Notes: generated by a model not told the origin, from the letters alone. Counted from the stretch's first letter, positions 1-11,533 are shown. The stretch: 64,000 bases of DNA from Branchiostoma floridae (GCF_000003815.2 NC_049989.1:5333245-5397244), one strand, 5' to 3'. Translations and numbers: made by a program.

Positions 1-397
1 TGTCTTATGCTACCGTAGGATTCTGCTTGGAGATTACCTCCTTGGTCCTATTATAGACTGGAGATGATTGAGGGCCCCTTGGGTAATTGATGATTATCGA
101 CAAAATTTTACTCTTTCCCCACAAACTCTCACAATCAATAAGTAAGCAGCTAGTAGTATTGTATGGTCAGATCTAGAGACCCTCTAGATCACATGTTCCA
201 CCCCATCCTGAAGATTTGCCCAACATAATATCTGTCCTTTGTGGTCAGTTGCATTTTTTATGATCTATTGATGTCATCTATCTTGTCTCACTAGAAGAAT
301 GACTGCTTCACCTTTGTGAAAAATGTGTATACACCATCCCACACAACTGTGGAAGTATGTTATTTACTGACACATACTGTTGTATTGCTGTATTCAG
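1..397 (+). other. BRAP: BRAP intron (partial)
   Basis: Non-coding sequence upstream of the first recognisable BRAP exon. It ends in a polypyrimidine/CAG acceptor at 395-397. The exons for the N-terminal part of BRAP lie outside the window. I see no other gene here. Confidence 0.7.
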
Positions 398-3300
398 GAG
401 TATGCTGATGAGTTTTACAAGAACTACAATGGTATGAACTACAGCAGTCTGGAGGAGTCGGTGTGCCACCTGATATATGTGGCAAGGGTGGAGGCTATGA
501 AAGCTGAGCAGGTAAGATCTAGTATAGATTCTAACGTAGATTCCACTAGTAATGTAGTAACTGAAATTGTTGCAATATAACGTATATGTGTAGTATTAGA
601 TTGTACCTGTTGTTGTATATACATTGCCATACATTGTCACTGATGCAATTGTTGGGCAATAAACCGTCTATCTATCCATCATTCAAAACTCATTTCTTAC
701 ATTCTTCATAAACACTGGCTACTCAGCAATTTGGGAAAACACCTTCTCCAGGAATATGGAAAGTCTGATAACTCATTTATGTTTGGCAGTTTGAAATCTA
801 TGACCGAGATAGAGACGATGAAATCAGGTTTACTTGTTCATCAATGACATATATATGTAGGTGCCATCACTTTTTCAACCTACCGGATATATGAACTTAC
901 CCCTTGTTTTCTCCCTGTAACCTGATATCCAGGGTGGTTACATGCCAGAGGCAGGGATGACGGAGCTACCTATCTGTCACATCTGCTTGGAGAGAATGGT
1001 AAGATTATAGTGTTGTCATTCTGTAAAGTTAGTTTGTTATCCTTTTACCAGTGGTGTGTTTTTTGGTTAGTGTATAGCGGAATTTTGGCCTCAAAAACCA
1101 TTCTATACTTAAACAGTCCTAGTTATACCTAGCTGAGCAACCACCTAGCACAGACAACCACCTGCCATCAGAGGACACATCGAAACAATACTGCCCTATT
1201 TTACAGTCTTAAAAGACCCTCTTGCTATTTTGTTTTGGTGTCTTTGACCAAATGTTGACTGAGCACTTCACCGTCCACTTACTAGTGAGTTATGTATCTG
1301 TCGTATGAAAATAAGGAACATGTGGTAAGAAGTTGAAATTGAAATTGCTGTTTTGTCTGTTTTTCAGGATGAGTCTGTTGATGGGATCCTGACAGTTCTG
1401 TGTAATCACTCCTTCCACATGCCCTGTCTAGAACAGTGGGAGGACACTACGTAAGGAAACTTCTATCTGTGACAGTTGTGGCATAATGGTTTAGGTGTTT
1501 GGCCCAGAACCTAGAGGTACTGGGTTTGAATCCCTGACAATTCCACCGATGCTGTGCCCTTACTATGTAGGAAAGGCACTTGCAATCCACCCAGGTGTAA
1601 AAATGGGTACCTGAGTGCAGGAGCGGAGGTAAAAGGTGGTGGAAGGAGATACCAATACCGTACCCTAGATCTACTGCCCATACAGCCTCATAAAGGCTAT
1701 GAAACTACCTTTACCTTTTTTACCTTTTACCGCAATGACATAGTCTAGGATAAATAAATGTAGACTGATTCAATCTGCATATTCTAAAATCACTTGCCAA
1801 TGTATTGTTGCTCGAAGAAAGATGACAAAATTGTTGTCATTTTAGGAAAGGAGCACAATTTTGTGTACAGTCTCATACAGGATTGATTATAAGTGATTCG
1901 GTCTGTCTGTTATCTCACCCATGCCTTGTTGTGGTCCTACCATAGGTGTCCGGTTTGCAGATATGTCCAGTGCCCGGAGCCAGTAGCTGATAACAAGTGC
2001 TTCCAGTGTGACAGCAATGAGGTTAGTAAAATTCTGTTTTTCCCTTCTTTTCTTAGCTTTTATATTAAGCTACATGGATATGTAAACCACAAGTAATGAT
2101 ACTGAGCAGAAAACTGACAAAAGAAAAAAAAAGAATACTGACTAAAGGAAAGGTTTTTTGTGTCTTTGTTGTCTAAAACTAAAAGTAAGCTTTCTAAAAT
2201 TGAAATGCAGCATGTTTTCATGCAGAAGTAGAAATGTTTACATAAACATAGCATGGAATTAAAGACTAAAATTTCAGCTCACCAAATCATTGAAGAAGTT
2301 TTGTATAAGAAAGTAACACACATAAAAGATGAGGTTATACAGAAAGCATCTATGCCTTTCACATTTCACATCCATCAACCTGGTGAAAATTTGTACATGT
2401 GTCTCCTCTATGGTGCTGTATAGCTCTGTACGTCAACTACCTCCCTTCCTATGTCCTGCAGAGCCTGTGGATCTGCCTGGTGTGCGGCCATGTTGGGTGT
2501 GGTCGTTACCAGCAGGCTCACGCCTACGAACACTTTAAGGAGTCTCAGCACACCTTCTCTATGCAGCTGGGTAACCAGAGAGTCTGGGACTATGCAGGGG
2601 GTAGGATAATATCTCTTGACAATGATTGTGTAGTTTTCATGTATGAAACATAGAACAACAATGGGACTTGTTGCTTTAATATGTATGACTTGTATGTTTT
2701 CAAAAAGTTAATGAGGGTTAGTGCTAGGGCTGCATATGTACTGTAGTGAGAAATCAATTTGGTCCAAAATACCAGGTAATGTACCAATATAAATCTACAC
2801 CAAATATATGCTTCTGTGACTGAAGATGGGTAAGTTGTACCACAAAGATGAAAATGGAGTATAAAATACTGTGCTGAAACTTGAAACCTGAGTTGGTGCA
2901 TAATGCATGTGTAGCCCAACTTTAAGATGTAATTTGATGAACATTGATGGGCCAAGTTTGTGCTAATCATGAAATATGACTGGTTTGTTACAGATAACTG
3001 GGTACACAGACTAGTGCAGAGTAAGGGGGATGGAAAACTGGTGGAGTGGGACTGTCCTGGGTACAACGGAGAAACAGACGAGAAACTCGACTCCATGCAA
3101 CTTGAGGTAACAACTATTGTTATGACTGTTTTTATGACATATTACATGGTAGTTTGTTGAAAGCTTGACACAAATTTGCTGTCATATCGCTATAAGAACA
3201 GATAGCATTTATGTCTCTGCAGTGGATCATGATATACTTTTAGTAAATACTCAACATGTAAATTGCTAACATCCATGTTATCGAACTTGTGTTTGGCTTT

Positions 3301-5187
3301 GTGATTGGTGAATTTAAAATAAGTGTCTTGTGTTCCAGTATACATACCTCCTGACAAACCAGCTAGACTCCCAAAGGAGATACTGGGAAGACAAGATTGC
3401 ACGGGTGGAACAGAACGCAATTGAAGAGGTACTGTAACAGGAGGTGTCAATATAGATTGTTCATTGTAACAGACACTTAGGTCTTTGACAGGAGAATGTA
3501 ACAGGAAATTATCAACATGGGAAACTTAAACTTATCAAAAATCAGAAAGGAATAAAAAATAATACATGGAACGAAACCAAGTTTTCACGAGTCATTTGGT
3601 GGTACATGTATTGTTCTGTAAGGAAAGTAACCTGCATCAAATAAGAGATTTTTCTCATGCATGTGCAGTCAACATTTTGAGAAAAAAATTTACCCACTTT
3701 CCAACCGTTTGAAGATAAATTTATGTTAAACCTTCTTGTTGTGGCGTAAGTTTTGCTAGTAAATTTTTTTTGCTATAGTGTAAGCCAGCATAGAGCGGGT
3801 TACATTATAAACAAAGCTTTTTGACACATGTGTCTGTCACCAGACGTCTGCCATGGAGGCTCGGTTCAAAAAGACCCTGGAGAAGTGTGAGGAGCTGGAA
3901 CAGAAGCTGTCTGATGCACAGAAGGAGAGACAGGGTCAGGATAAGAGATGTCAACAGGTCAGAACTGTTCTAATGGGTGTATTAGAAGTAATAAATGGTG
4001 ATCTTATGCAGTTGACTTCTGTTCTGCAACCTTTCTTACAAAGCAACCTGACAGTGGTGAAACCTCTGAGTCAATCTTTGCCCATCTCATCAACAGTTGA
4101 TGACCAAAGTACTGAAGCTGTCCAAGGATCTTAAAGAAGAAAAAGAGGTAAGTTTGTCCAAATGTCGTCTGGCACAAACTTCCTCACTCTATGGTTGTCC
4201 TCTTCAAATGAATGTAAAGCCATGTGTGAGGAGAGCCATGCCATAAGTAAGTAATTAAAACCCTCACCACATTTAAAAGAGTAGAGCGCCATACAAGTGT
4301 GCATGGTTCAAAACCTAATAGCCTGGTCTGTAGGTTGACATCTTGAAAAAGATTATAGTCATGTGTTTATGTCAATCCTGCCACAAATCTGGTATGTCTC
4401 AATAAACAAATATAAAGACAAAAAGGCATTGAGGAAACTTCTGATACATCTCTCTGCTATTTCCTGTTCCAGTTGAACAAGTGTTTATCACAGAACCAGC
4501 AGCAGTGGCAGACCAGGTATGACCAGCTGGAGCACAGGATGACAACAGAGATGGCAGCCAAGTCCAAGGTCGGGTAGATCCTCTTTAGCCTGATTAAATC
4601 TCGCTTATAGCAGCCCGCCAAACATCTGCGGGGAGGGGCCAGTTATAGCCCTGGACAGCGGAGTTTGTGTTACACAGACTAGATCCTCTTATTTGTCTGT
4701 TATTTCATGATTTTTACAGGTACAAAAATCATTTATGGAGTTTTTTTGGGTACTCTACCAGCAATTTCAAAATTACCCAAACTACCGAATCTGCAACTGT
4801 AGTCACTGTGTAGTGGTCAACACATTAAAGGTACATATTGTGTGTTGATTTTCATTAGAAGTGGACTTCCTTGGAGATTATTATAATTTTTTTTGCTTTC
4901 CTTCAGTGAAAAAAGAAGTTTTTTGTGATATCTTGTGTTTGGTTATGTGCATGCATTTGAAATGTCTCTGTCTGATAATGGATGATTTCCTTTTACAGGA
5001 AGTTAATGAGCTGAGTGAACAGGTGCGAGACCTGATGTTCTTTCTGGAAGCCAAACAGACGATAAGCGAGGTGCCAGAGGACCAGCGGCAGGAGATCGCG
5101 GAGGGGCAGATCGTGATGGGAGCTACAGCTGCTCCCCCTGGCACGGGGAGGGGGCATCGCACGCGGCGAGGAAAGAAACCAAGATAG
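398..5187 (+). CDS. BRAP: BRCA1-associated protein (BRAP/IMP) E3 ligase, 3' part
   Basis: BRAP is a cytoplasmic RING E3 ligase known in vertebrates to bind nuclear localisation signals and to restrain Ras-MAPK signalling (IMP). The exons I infer are 398-511, 933-998, 1368-1450, 1946-2021, 2462-2600, 2994-3106, 3339-3428, 3844-3957, 4097-4147, 4473-4568 and 4999-5187. All have GT-AG borders and compatible phases, and the stop is TAG at 5185. In order the translation shows the end of the N-terminal BRAP2 RNP-like domain, a RING-H2 finger (CHICLERM, CNHSFHMPCL, CPVCRY), a UBP-type zinc finger (WICLVCGHVGCGRY, HAYEHFKESQHTF, VWDYAG) and a long coiled coil. It ends in a basic tail (RGHRTRRGKKPR), as in human BRAP. 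The N-terminus is missing because the window starts inside the gene. Tail and length fit the orthologue, so I consider the identity secure; exon edges are hand-called. Confidence 0.95.
1475..1735 (+). repeat. tRNA-derived SINE in BRAP intron
   Basis: The head has a Pol III A-box-like TGGCATAATGG and a B-box-like GGTTTGAATCC spaced as in a tRNA. It is followed by a central block containing CACCCAGGTGT and ATGGGTACCTG. The element ends in a short CCTTTTTACCTTTTA tail. I recall similar central blocks in SINEs of distant animal phyla, but I cannot name the family from sequence alone. Ends are approximate; I found no clear target-site duplication. Confidence 0.7.
4587..4679 (+). repeat. Dispersed ~85-bp repeat, copy 1 (BRAP intron)
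   Basis: Begins AGCCTGATTAAATCT and contains CTTATAGCAGCCCGCC, then GGGGAGGG. It ends GAGTTTGTGTTACACAGAC. The same core recurs at 15808-15887 and 37127-37213, each time in an intron and in the same + orientation. No terminal inverted repeat is obvious, so it may be a fragment of a longer element. Confidence 0.7.
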
Positions 5188-5274
5188 TACATACCTCTGC
5201 AGACACAAAATGGCTTGCTGCTTACCGGTCTATTGTGGGAGCACTCTGCTGCTTTACTCTGTACTTTCTACACA

Positions 5275-5456
5275 TACTGTAAATGCATTTAAATTCGTGG
5301 GGATTCAATTTCACGGTAGTGGGAAAAATGACTTTTTGTGGTGGTCGTAAGTTCGCGGTAGCACCATCCACTGTAGTCTGTTACTGCCATGGAAGACGCG
5401 GCCACCACGAAAACCGCAAACATTAAACCACCGCGAAAGTTTCTGCATTTATAGTA
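5275..5456. mobile_element. MITE, family A copy 1 (TACTGTAAATGCA ends)
   Basis: The left end TACTGTAAATGCATTTAA is mirrored by the right end TTCTGCATTTATAGTA. Subterminal parts (TTCGCGGTAG, CCACCGCGAA) are also inverted. A second member lies at 60000-60146. The TA dinucleotides at both ends suggest a TA target site, as in Tc1/mariner-type elements, but this is inference. It sits about 90 bp after the BRAP stop and so may be in its 3' UTR. Confidence 0.7.
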
Positions 5457-6333
5457 CCTGTCATGTACTGCAGTCTGAGCATTTGCAAAGGTCATAGCCT
5501 ACAGCATTCTTCCAATTAAGCATCTTATGCTTTATAAACCTGAAAATCTTGGAGTTTGTAGAACTATGGCACACTCTTCTCATGGACTACAGATGCCAGG
5601 CAACATTATAGACTACAAGAGAGAAGGCCGGGCAAAGATTCCTAAAAATGTGTCCAAAGATAGCCAGAGCCGCACCTCTGCCTGGAGAGTATATACCTAG
5701 AGCATATAACCAGCCTACTAAAAAAAATGCCTCTAGAGATGATAATGTACATTGTATTGTCTCAGCCTTGTCAAAACTGTTGCTACAATGACTATTTATT
5801 GTAAGCTTATCAGTTTAATGTAGAGACTAATAGTGTGGGGAATAGGTTGGGAGTTTTTGAGAATGGTAAAGGTGCAATATCTCATTGATTGATAAGATGG
5901 TAAAGAGATAAAGCTGGTTTACAATAACTGCTAGCTTTTATGGTCCCCTTACACTTTTTTGACATTTGACATTTTACTCAATTGTCACTGTGTTCCAAGA
6001 CATGAAAGTTATGGGTTACGTGAGTAATACTGAAACAGAATCTCACCAATTATCCATTCATGTATAGTTATGTTTATTTGTGCATATATATATATATAAG
6101 TCACATATAGAATACAACAAAATAATGATACATTGAAGATATTTGGGCTCTGGCTTTGGAGTATTAATTTTTATAAAGAAATTGCTACTCCTGCAATTCT
6201 CAACCATCTTAGTCATGTTCTGCAACTAAGGAGGATTTGTAGAAAAATAAAACCTTGCTTCCAACGAGATATTTCGATTCCAACGAACCAAGATGTAATA
6301 CATATGTGCCTCCATCGGTATCCGATCTTACTT
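5457..6333. other. Intergenic: 3' sides of BRAP and TRIM-NHL (tail to tail)
   Basis: AT-rich DNA with no convincing ORF. A TTTATT at 6073-6078 is an AATAAA on the minus strand, about 255 bp beyond the TRIM stop, and is a candidate polyadenylation signal. A short (TA)n tract lies near 6085-6099. Confidence 0.5.
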
Positions 6334-8352
6334 TCATTTTCCGTGGAAAAAGATGATAGTCTTGCAAGGCCATTGAGAGACGACTAAATGTCCGTCGTGA
6401 GTCAGTGCTAGTCCCAACGGACCCCTCAGTCCGTGTTCCTCCCGTGTCAGCACGTGCCTGATAAACGTGCCGTCCCGACTGAACAGGGAAACACGATGGC
6501 TCCAATGATCAGCCACGATGATGTTGTCCTCGCTGTCCGTAATGACACAGTGGGGCCAGTGCTGATCGCGTTTGCCGTGCAGCTGACGAGGTCCCGAGCC
6601 ACGGGACCCGCACGTGAAGAGTTGACGACCGGTGGGGTCAAATATCTTCACGTTGTGGTTGTCATAGTCACTGATGATGATTTGGTTCCTGCTGTTGATA
6701 GCCAAACGGAGGACGGAACCCAGCTGATGCTGGCCTTGACCTTCGCCCCCGAACTTACACAAAACGTCACCGCTGGGACTGATTGCGAAAACTCGGTGCC
6801 CGATAGTGACGATGATGCGTCCCAAACCGTCAACAGCGACCCCGAATGTAGCATCACCTGTCTTTGCAGCCTCTGTCACCTGGATGACACGTGACTCACT
6901 CCCCTCTTTGTCCAGTACATGGATCCTGTGTCCGTCCCCTGTCACCAACAGCTCACCGTTTGTCTGTGTAGCTACACACCACGGTTGGAATCCAAGATCG
7001 ACCTTCTTCTTAAAGGAGCCATCTTTGAGCAGAAATTGCAGGCGAGATTTGTCTTTGTCACGATCAGTCACTACAATGTCTCCCTCTGCAGTGACGGCAA
7101 GCGAGGTTGGATAGAGAAACTGTCCATCTCCACTGCCCCCCTTCCCAATAGTTTTGACGTGTTCTAGTCTTGTGCCGCCATTCCCGATCACCACGTTCGG
7201 TCGCACCTGCGTGATTAGAGGTGATTGCAAAGGTGTTCTCACCTGGTTTATCCCACCTACAAGTTTTGCCACCCTTTGCTCCACTTTACCAGCTGGTGGG
7301 TCAAATGTTATGGTCACAAAGTTTTTCGTCAGCTCAGCCTCCATAGTGTTTTTATCCTCCGCGGTTTGGTCTAACCATCCGGTCAGTTCTCCGGCCACCG
7401 ACATGACCTCCGCCGGGCTCCCGAAATCCAACATGTTGTCCGTGAACTGGACACAGCTCCTGGCTGAGGCCAGGTCCATCTCAGCTGCCTCCATGGCTAT
7501 TTCCATCTGTTTCTTCCGGGCAGCATTCATGGTGTGAAGCTGAAAAATTGTGTCGTTTCCCGCCTTCTTTGCGGCCTTGATGATCAACTTTACTTGTTTT
7601 CTGATCTGTTCTTCTGTCCGCTGTACTTCTGAAGACCACTCTAACTGCAACTGTTGTATCCACTTTTCATGCAGGTCTTCTGCGTTCCTGACGGTCGTCA
7701 GTTTTGCCTTGATCATTGCTCTCTCCCTCTCGGCTGCTTTTTCTATCTCCACATACTGGTGATCTTTGTGCGCAGTGACCACACAGTGCAGACAGATGAC
7801 CCGGTGACAGGTGTCACAGTAGAACTTGTTCAGTTCATGGTGATCCTCACACCTGGATGTCTCCCTCGCCCGGAGCTCGGCGACAGCCTTGCCAGATAGC
7901 AGGTCTTGAATTGCTACAACTTTGTGGGACGTTGTTACTTTGAACCGACAGTGGGTGTCGTTACATTTCCGACACAGGTAGTCGGTACACTCCACACAGT
8001 AGAACTGAGCCGAGTTGCCGATATCACAGGTCGTACAGGAGACTCCTTCCTCCCGCGCTTCGGATGTTTGTCCTCTCTGCTGTTGTTGCGGCTGTTGTTG
8101 TAGAATCTCGCACAGTTTGCCAACGAGGAGGTTAGACTTAAGAACCCGGACGCCATTTTTGGGCAGTGGCACGTCCTGTTGACATGTTGGACAGTCCAGT
8201 TTCCCTACCGGCTCTGTGGCCAGAAGCCTCTCCAAACACGGCTGGCAGAAGGTGTGAAGACACGGCAGCATCTTTGGCTGCTTGAAGTCCTCTAAACAGA
8301 CCTGACAGACGAGAAACTTGTCGGTTATGTCGCTGGTTGGGTCGGACGCCAT
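6334..8352 (-). CDS. TRIM-NHL E3 ubiquitin ligase (TRIM2/3/56/71-like), intronless
   Basis: This single 672-codon reading frame starts at the ATG at 8352; an upstream in-frame GTG at 8358 extends the frame but is not a likely start. Near the N-terminus is a C3HC4 RING (C16, C19, C31, H33, C36, C39, C54, C57). A Q-rich linker follows, then two B-boxes (about residues 103-147 and 168-205; CEDHHELNKFYC marks the second) and a coiled coil to about 330. The last third is a set of NHL repeats (for example DIVVTDRDKDK, IIISDYDNHNVKIF, IIVADHWSHRVSLF). I see no filamin/IG domain between coiled coil and NHL. TRIM-NHL proteins ubiquitinate targets and several bind RNA through the NHL propeller. Lancelets are known to have many lineage-specific TRIM genes, so no one-to-one vertebrate name is justified. 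The lack of introns suggests a retrocopy or an expansion of an intronless founder. Confidence 0.9.
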   Translation of the reverse strand: MASDPTSDITDKFLVCQVCLEDFKQPKMLPCLHTFCQPCLERLLATEPVGKLDCPTCQQDVPLPKNGVRVLKSNLLVGKLCEILQQQPQQQQRGQTSEAREEGVSCTTCDIGNSAQFYCVECTDYLCRKCNDTHCRFKVTTSHKVVAIQDLLSGKAVAELRARETSRCEDHHELNKFYCDTCHRVICLHCVVTAHKDHQYVEIEKAAERERAMIKAKLTTVRNAEDLHEKWIQQLQLEWSSEVQRTEEQIRKQVKLIIKAAKKAGNDTIFQLHTMNAARKKQMEIAMEAAEMDLASARSCVQFTDNMLDFGSPAEVMSVAGELTGWLDQTAEDKNTMEAELTKNFVTITFDPPAGKVEQRVAKLVGGINQVRTPLQSPLITQVRPNVVIGNGGTRLEHVKTIGKGGSGDGQFLYPTSLAVTAEGDIVVTDRDKDKSRLQFLLKDGSFKKKVDLGFQPWCVATQTNGELLVTGDGHRIHVLDKEGSESRVIQVTEAAKTGDATFGVAVDGLGRIIVTIGHRVFAISPSGDVLCKFGGEGQGQHQLGSVLRLAINSRNQIIISDYDNHNVKIFDPTGRQLFTCGSRGSGPRQLHGKRDQHWPHCVITDSEDNIIVADHWSHRVSLFSRDGTFIRHVLTREEHGLRGPLGLALTHDGHLVVSQWPCKTIIFFHGK

Positions 8353-9160
8353 TTTCACCGATTCTGAACAATGACTTGAGCTGAGTCAGTGAAACTTTCC
8401 CTGGAGCGTCTTGGCACACCCACTAAAGAATGCACACACAAATTCATCCGCAACGCCAAGCAGGCGTGGTACTGCACGGCAAAAATAGTCGGAGCGTCCA
8501 GAGTTAAAAATCGAATGCTGAATGACATTGAATATTGAAATGGCTGGAAAAGTAAGCATTGGTGTGATTTTTATGATAAAAAACTTAGGACCCGAGCTTT
8601 ATTTACGGGAAATCATCCATGTTGAAAGTAATGCGCTTTTTGCCTCCGGGTTAACCGTTGATGAGTCATGTTATATTTTCTAAGTAGAGGTTTCGTTCCG
8701 GGGGAAAGTAATAATGGAACTCTTGTCTTTATAATTGGATTGGATATACCGAAGAGCTTTCACTTTCCGACAACATTTGTCATTTTTGTGGCAAAAATAT
8801 TGTTGCAGAGAATATGCTTAGACAATGCTTCTATTTGGACATGTAAGCGGTTCTTTTCTTTCTTCTCCTTACTTAGAAATGTAGAATAGGGTGGTACTGC
8901 TGGTATACAATAGAAAGTACTAGTAATGATTGGACTGATTGATATGTTTTATTTTGTGACTCAACGGCTTAGGTTGAAAGTTCGTCTGTGTTGAGTGACT
9001 CGACGGCTTATTCGTATGCAAATGTTTCCGTACCGCACTTTCAAACACTGTGCCGACGAAACAAAGCATCTTACAGACCGATGTCTGTAGACAACTTATT
9101 ACCATGCAGTATAAAGATGGACTGTTTGCGGCTAGCCGCAGTACACGACAACTGAGCGCG
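8353..9160. promoter_or_regulatory. Divergent intergenic promoter region, TRIM-NHL / pogo-like gene
   Basis: About 800 bp separate the two divergent start codons. A TATAAAG at 9109-9115 lies about 45 bp before the favoured ATG (9161) of the plus-strand gene. Two 16-bp direct copies of GTGACTC(A/G)ACGGCTTA lie near 8957 and 8995. No conserved factor site was assigned with confidence. Confidence 0.45.
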
Positions 9161-10159
9161 ATGGCGACAACATCTCACCTGCTGAATAAGAGGCCGAAGA
9201 AGACTTTGACGCTGAGTCAGAAAATCGAGGTCATCAGACATTACGAGAACTTCGGCAGAGGATCACGGCGTCTGGCGCAGGATTTCGGCGTGGGGAAGAC
9301 TCAGATTCAAAATATCATCAAGAGAAAGAGAGAGTACCTCGACGACTTCGAGAACAACGTACCGCCGACCAAGAAGAGAAACACCCGCATCACCGGGAAC
9401 GAAGAGATCAACAAGTTGTGCTGGGACTTCTACTGTGACACCACATCCAGGGGTGAGTCTTGTAACGGACCGATGCTCCAAGAAGCGGCATTGAACTTTG
9501 CCAAGGACCTGGGCGTAGTGACCTTCAAGGGGTCGAACGGATGGCTTGACAGTTTCAAGCGGCGTCACAACATCGCTGCAAGCGGCACGTCGAAAAACAG
9601 TCCTCTGGTGGATATTGGAGCAGGCGCGGGTTATGATGCTTCCGACGACGCAGGTAGCGACGTAACTCCTGACATTTCTAAGGCGAGCAGCCACAACGGA
9701 ATGCCTCAAATTGAAAACATCGATGCAGGCGTGGACGATGTCCAGGACGTCAAGGGGCGTGAACAGATTACTACCATCAATAGCCACACATCTGCAGACA
9801 GTTCTCATGAGAACTTGGTAACCATTGGGACAAACCCAACAACCTGCAACGCAGAGAAAGCAGTCCAGAACCCACAACCCACAACACTGTCAGAGGCGGT
9901 CGCAGTGAAAGAGGAAAGCGAAGACAGCAAGAAGTCAGAGGAAGACAACGTCAATGGGGACATCTGTAACATCAAGAACCTCGCCATGGCGATAGAGTAT
10001 ACCAGGCAGGTGAGACTGTTCTGCTTGAAGGAAGGACTACAGGTTCAGCTGTCTAACATTTCGGCAGTAGAGGGTGGGTTGTGCGGCATCGGGAGGGAAA
10101 GACGAGCTGCGGCTGCGACGAAACAGAGCAAGATGGAGGACTTCTTCAAGAAGGCGTAA
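9161..10159 (+). CDS. Pogo/CENP-B-type DNA-binding protein without DDE transposase domain
   Basis: This is a 332-residue open frame. I chose the ATG at 9161 because its context (GCGCGATGG) is good and a TATA-like box lies just upstream. An in-frame ATG at 9104 overlaps that box, and the frame can also be opened from a GTG at 9050. Residues 10-65 form an N-terminal CENP-B/psq helix-turn-helix (TLSQKIEVIRHYE, RRLAQDFGVGKTQIQNI). Residues about 80-145 form the second CENP-B-type helix-turn-helix (GPMLQEAALNFAKDLG, GWLDSFKRRHNI). No DDE/DDD catalytic region follows; there is only an acidic, low-complexity linker. The C-terminus ends in QSKMEDFF (322-329), a match to the PCNA-binding PIP box. The gene looks like a domesticated or internally deleted pogo/Tigger-type element. 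It could act as a DNA-binding regulator, which is inference. Confidence 0.85.
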   Translation: MATTSHLLNKRPKKTLTLSQKIEVIRHYENFGRGSRRLAQDFGVGKTQIQNIIKRKREYLDDFENNVPPTKKRNTRITGNEEINKLCWDFYCDTTSRGESCNGPMLQEAALNFAKDLGVVTFKGSNGWLDSFKRRHNIAASGTSKNSPLVDIGAGAGYDASDDAGSDVTPDISKASSHNGMPQIENIDAGVDDVQDVKGREQITTINSHTSADSSHENLVTIGTNPTTCNAEKAVQNPQPTTLSEAVAVKEESEDSKKSEEDNVNGDICNIKNLAMAIEYTRQVRLFCLKEGLQVQLSNISAVEGGLCGIGRERRAAAATKQSKMEDFFKKA

Positions 10160-11533
10160 CTGAAAACACTGCATGGAATGGACCCGGGTGTTCATAACTG
10201 TTTCGTAAAGCTCATGTCAACCCATTAAAGGTTTGTTACCTGTGATCAAGCCACCTCGTATTTATGCTTAATGCTTAACACGATAGCCGATGATTCTACC
10301 AAGTAATCTTTCGATTATTGGACTGTTATCAGCTGTTTACTGAATGTGAATTCTTGTCATTAAAGCTTTACATCTAAATTTTGCTTCATTGTCGTTGTCC
10401 TAATTGTCTTGACCTGGGCCCTTCCTCAGTGTCTTTTATCTGCAGAGATAAGGTTAACAATTGGACATATTGTCTTGATCATTCGAGCAAAATGTAAGTC
10501 CCGCTAAGCTAGTGTCATCGCTTTGTCTAGTACAGAGCACATGACTTGTTAGCATCACCGTTTGAAAACCAGTGTGTCATGATCATCGATCATATGCATG
10601 TAACACATAATATGGCTTTCCATTCGGCAAATGGCCCTGTATTTCTCGGATCATCATCATGATTCTCATTATATGCATCTAGGCCCCAGCAATAGTATAA
10701 CCATAGCATATTCAGCTTATGAAATCTTTAGAGATGGACATGAGAATCTTTATGCAAGTCGGCGTTAGTTCTTCTCGCATTTTTTCCAAATAAAGAAAAT
10801 GAGGAAGCCAGGCCATCTTTCGAAGGTTACGAGAACATTGCAATGGAAACATTAACTAACGAATGGCGCAACAGTGTGCTTTATCACACATCATGGGGAA
10901 TTTTCGAAAATAATTTCATCAGGTTGGTAGAACTTAGGATATTGGAGATTTCTTTTACACAACCAAAATGTCTCTTACCTGCTGACGTTTCGATGTCTTG
11001 TTGTGTAAAAGAAATCTCCAATATCATAGCCTCCATAGCAGGCTCTCTATGGACTTTTTTGGCACTTTTGCTGGCCATTTCTTTTTGTACTGGGTCGCTG
11101 ATTGCTGGCCTCTCTAATAGCCGTCCATTTTAGATTCCATTCCATTTTAGCTATGGAGGCTACCAATATCATAGGTAATGTTCCTCTCCAAGTAAATGCA
11201 AAACTGAACCCTATCAGGAAAAATGCTCATCGTTATCGACTAACAGTTTGATGACAATATATTCCCAAGTAATTGAGGTATGTGCCTTGTCATATTTCTA
11301 TCCCTAGATCGAACATGGCCAATGTTTGCCCAATTTGAGGCTACTGACTACACAATAATACGGCAAAAGGGATGTTTGAGCACAATGCTTCCTCTTTCTA
11401 CATATGAGAAAATGAGGTGACTTCACCACCTGTTCATTTCCTCATGCATAATATTGATTTCAACCTCAACGAAGGAAGGTTGCAACTATAGTTGTGTGTG
11501 GAAGCTCAGTGGTAATCTGCCGTGATATTCAAG
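10160..11533. other. Intergenic between pogo-like gene and receptor tyrosine kinase
   Basis: Non-coding, AT-rich. ATTAAA at about 10225 and 10359 are candidate polyadenylation signals for the upstream gene. It holds an inverted repeat at 10937-11026 and a short mirrored motif (GCCTCCATAG near 11030, CTATGGAGGC near 11152). No gene seen. Confidence 0.5.
10937..11026. repeat. Inverted repeat / small MITE-like hairpin
   Basis: GATATTGGAGATTTCTTTTA at the left is exactly mirrored by TAAAAGAAATCTCCAATATC at the right. The arms extend through CACAAC/GTTGTG to about 26 bp around a loop of about 37 bp. No target duplication identified. Confidence 0.75.

Noticed and set aside
789-826. Possible BRAP exon encoding FEIYDRDRDDEIR between the exons at 398 and 933
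   Set aside because: It ends in phase 2 and would put the next exon (start GGTGGTTAC) into a frame with an early stop. Joining 511 directly to 933 keeps the RING frame.
2590-3096. 168-codon minus-strand open frame in BRAP introns
   Set aside because: It is antisense to real BRAP exons and has no domain, no signal and biased low-complexity composition.
6433-8103. Several plus-strand frames of 65-153 codons over the TRIM-NHL gene
   Set aside because: They are antisense to a 672-codon frame with clear RING, B-box and NHL domains.
9263-9877. 204-codon minus-strand frame overlapping the pogo-like gene
   Set aside because: It is the antisense shadow of the plus-strand helix-turn-helix coding sequence; the cysteine/valine-rich translation matches no family.
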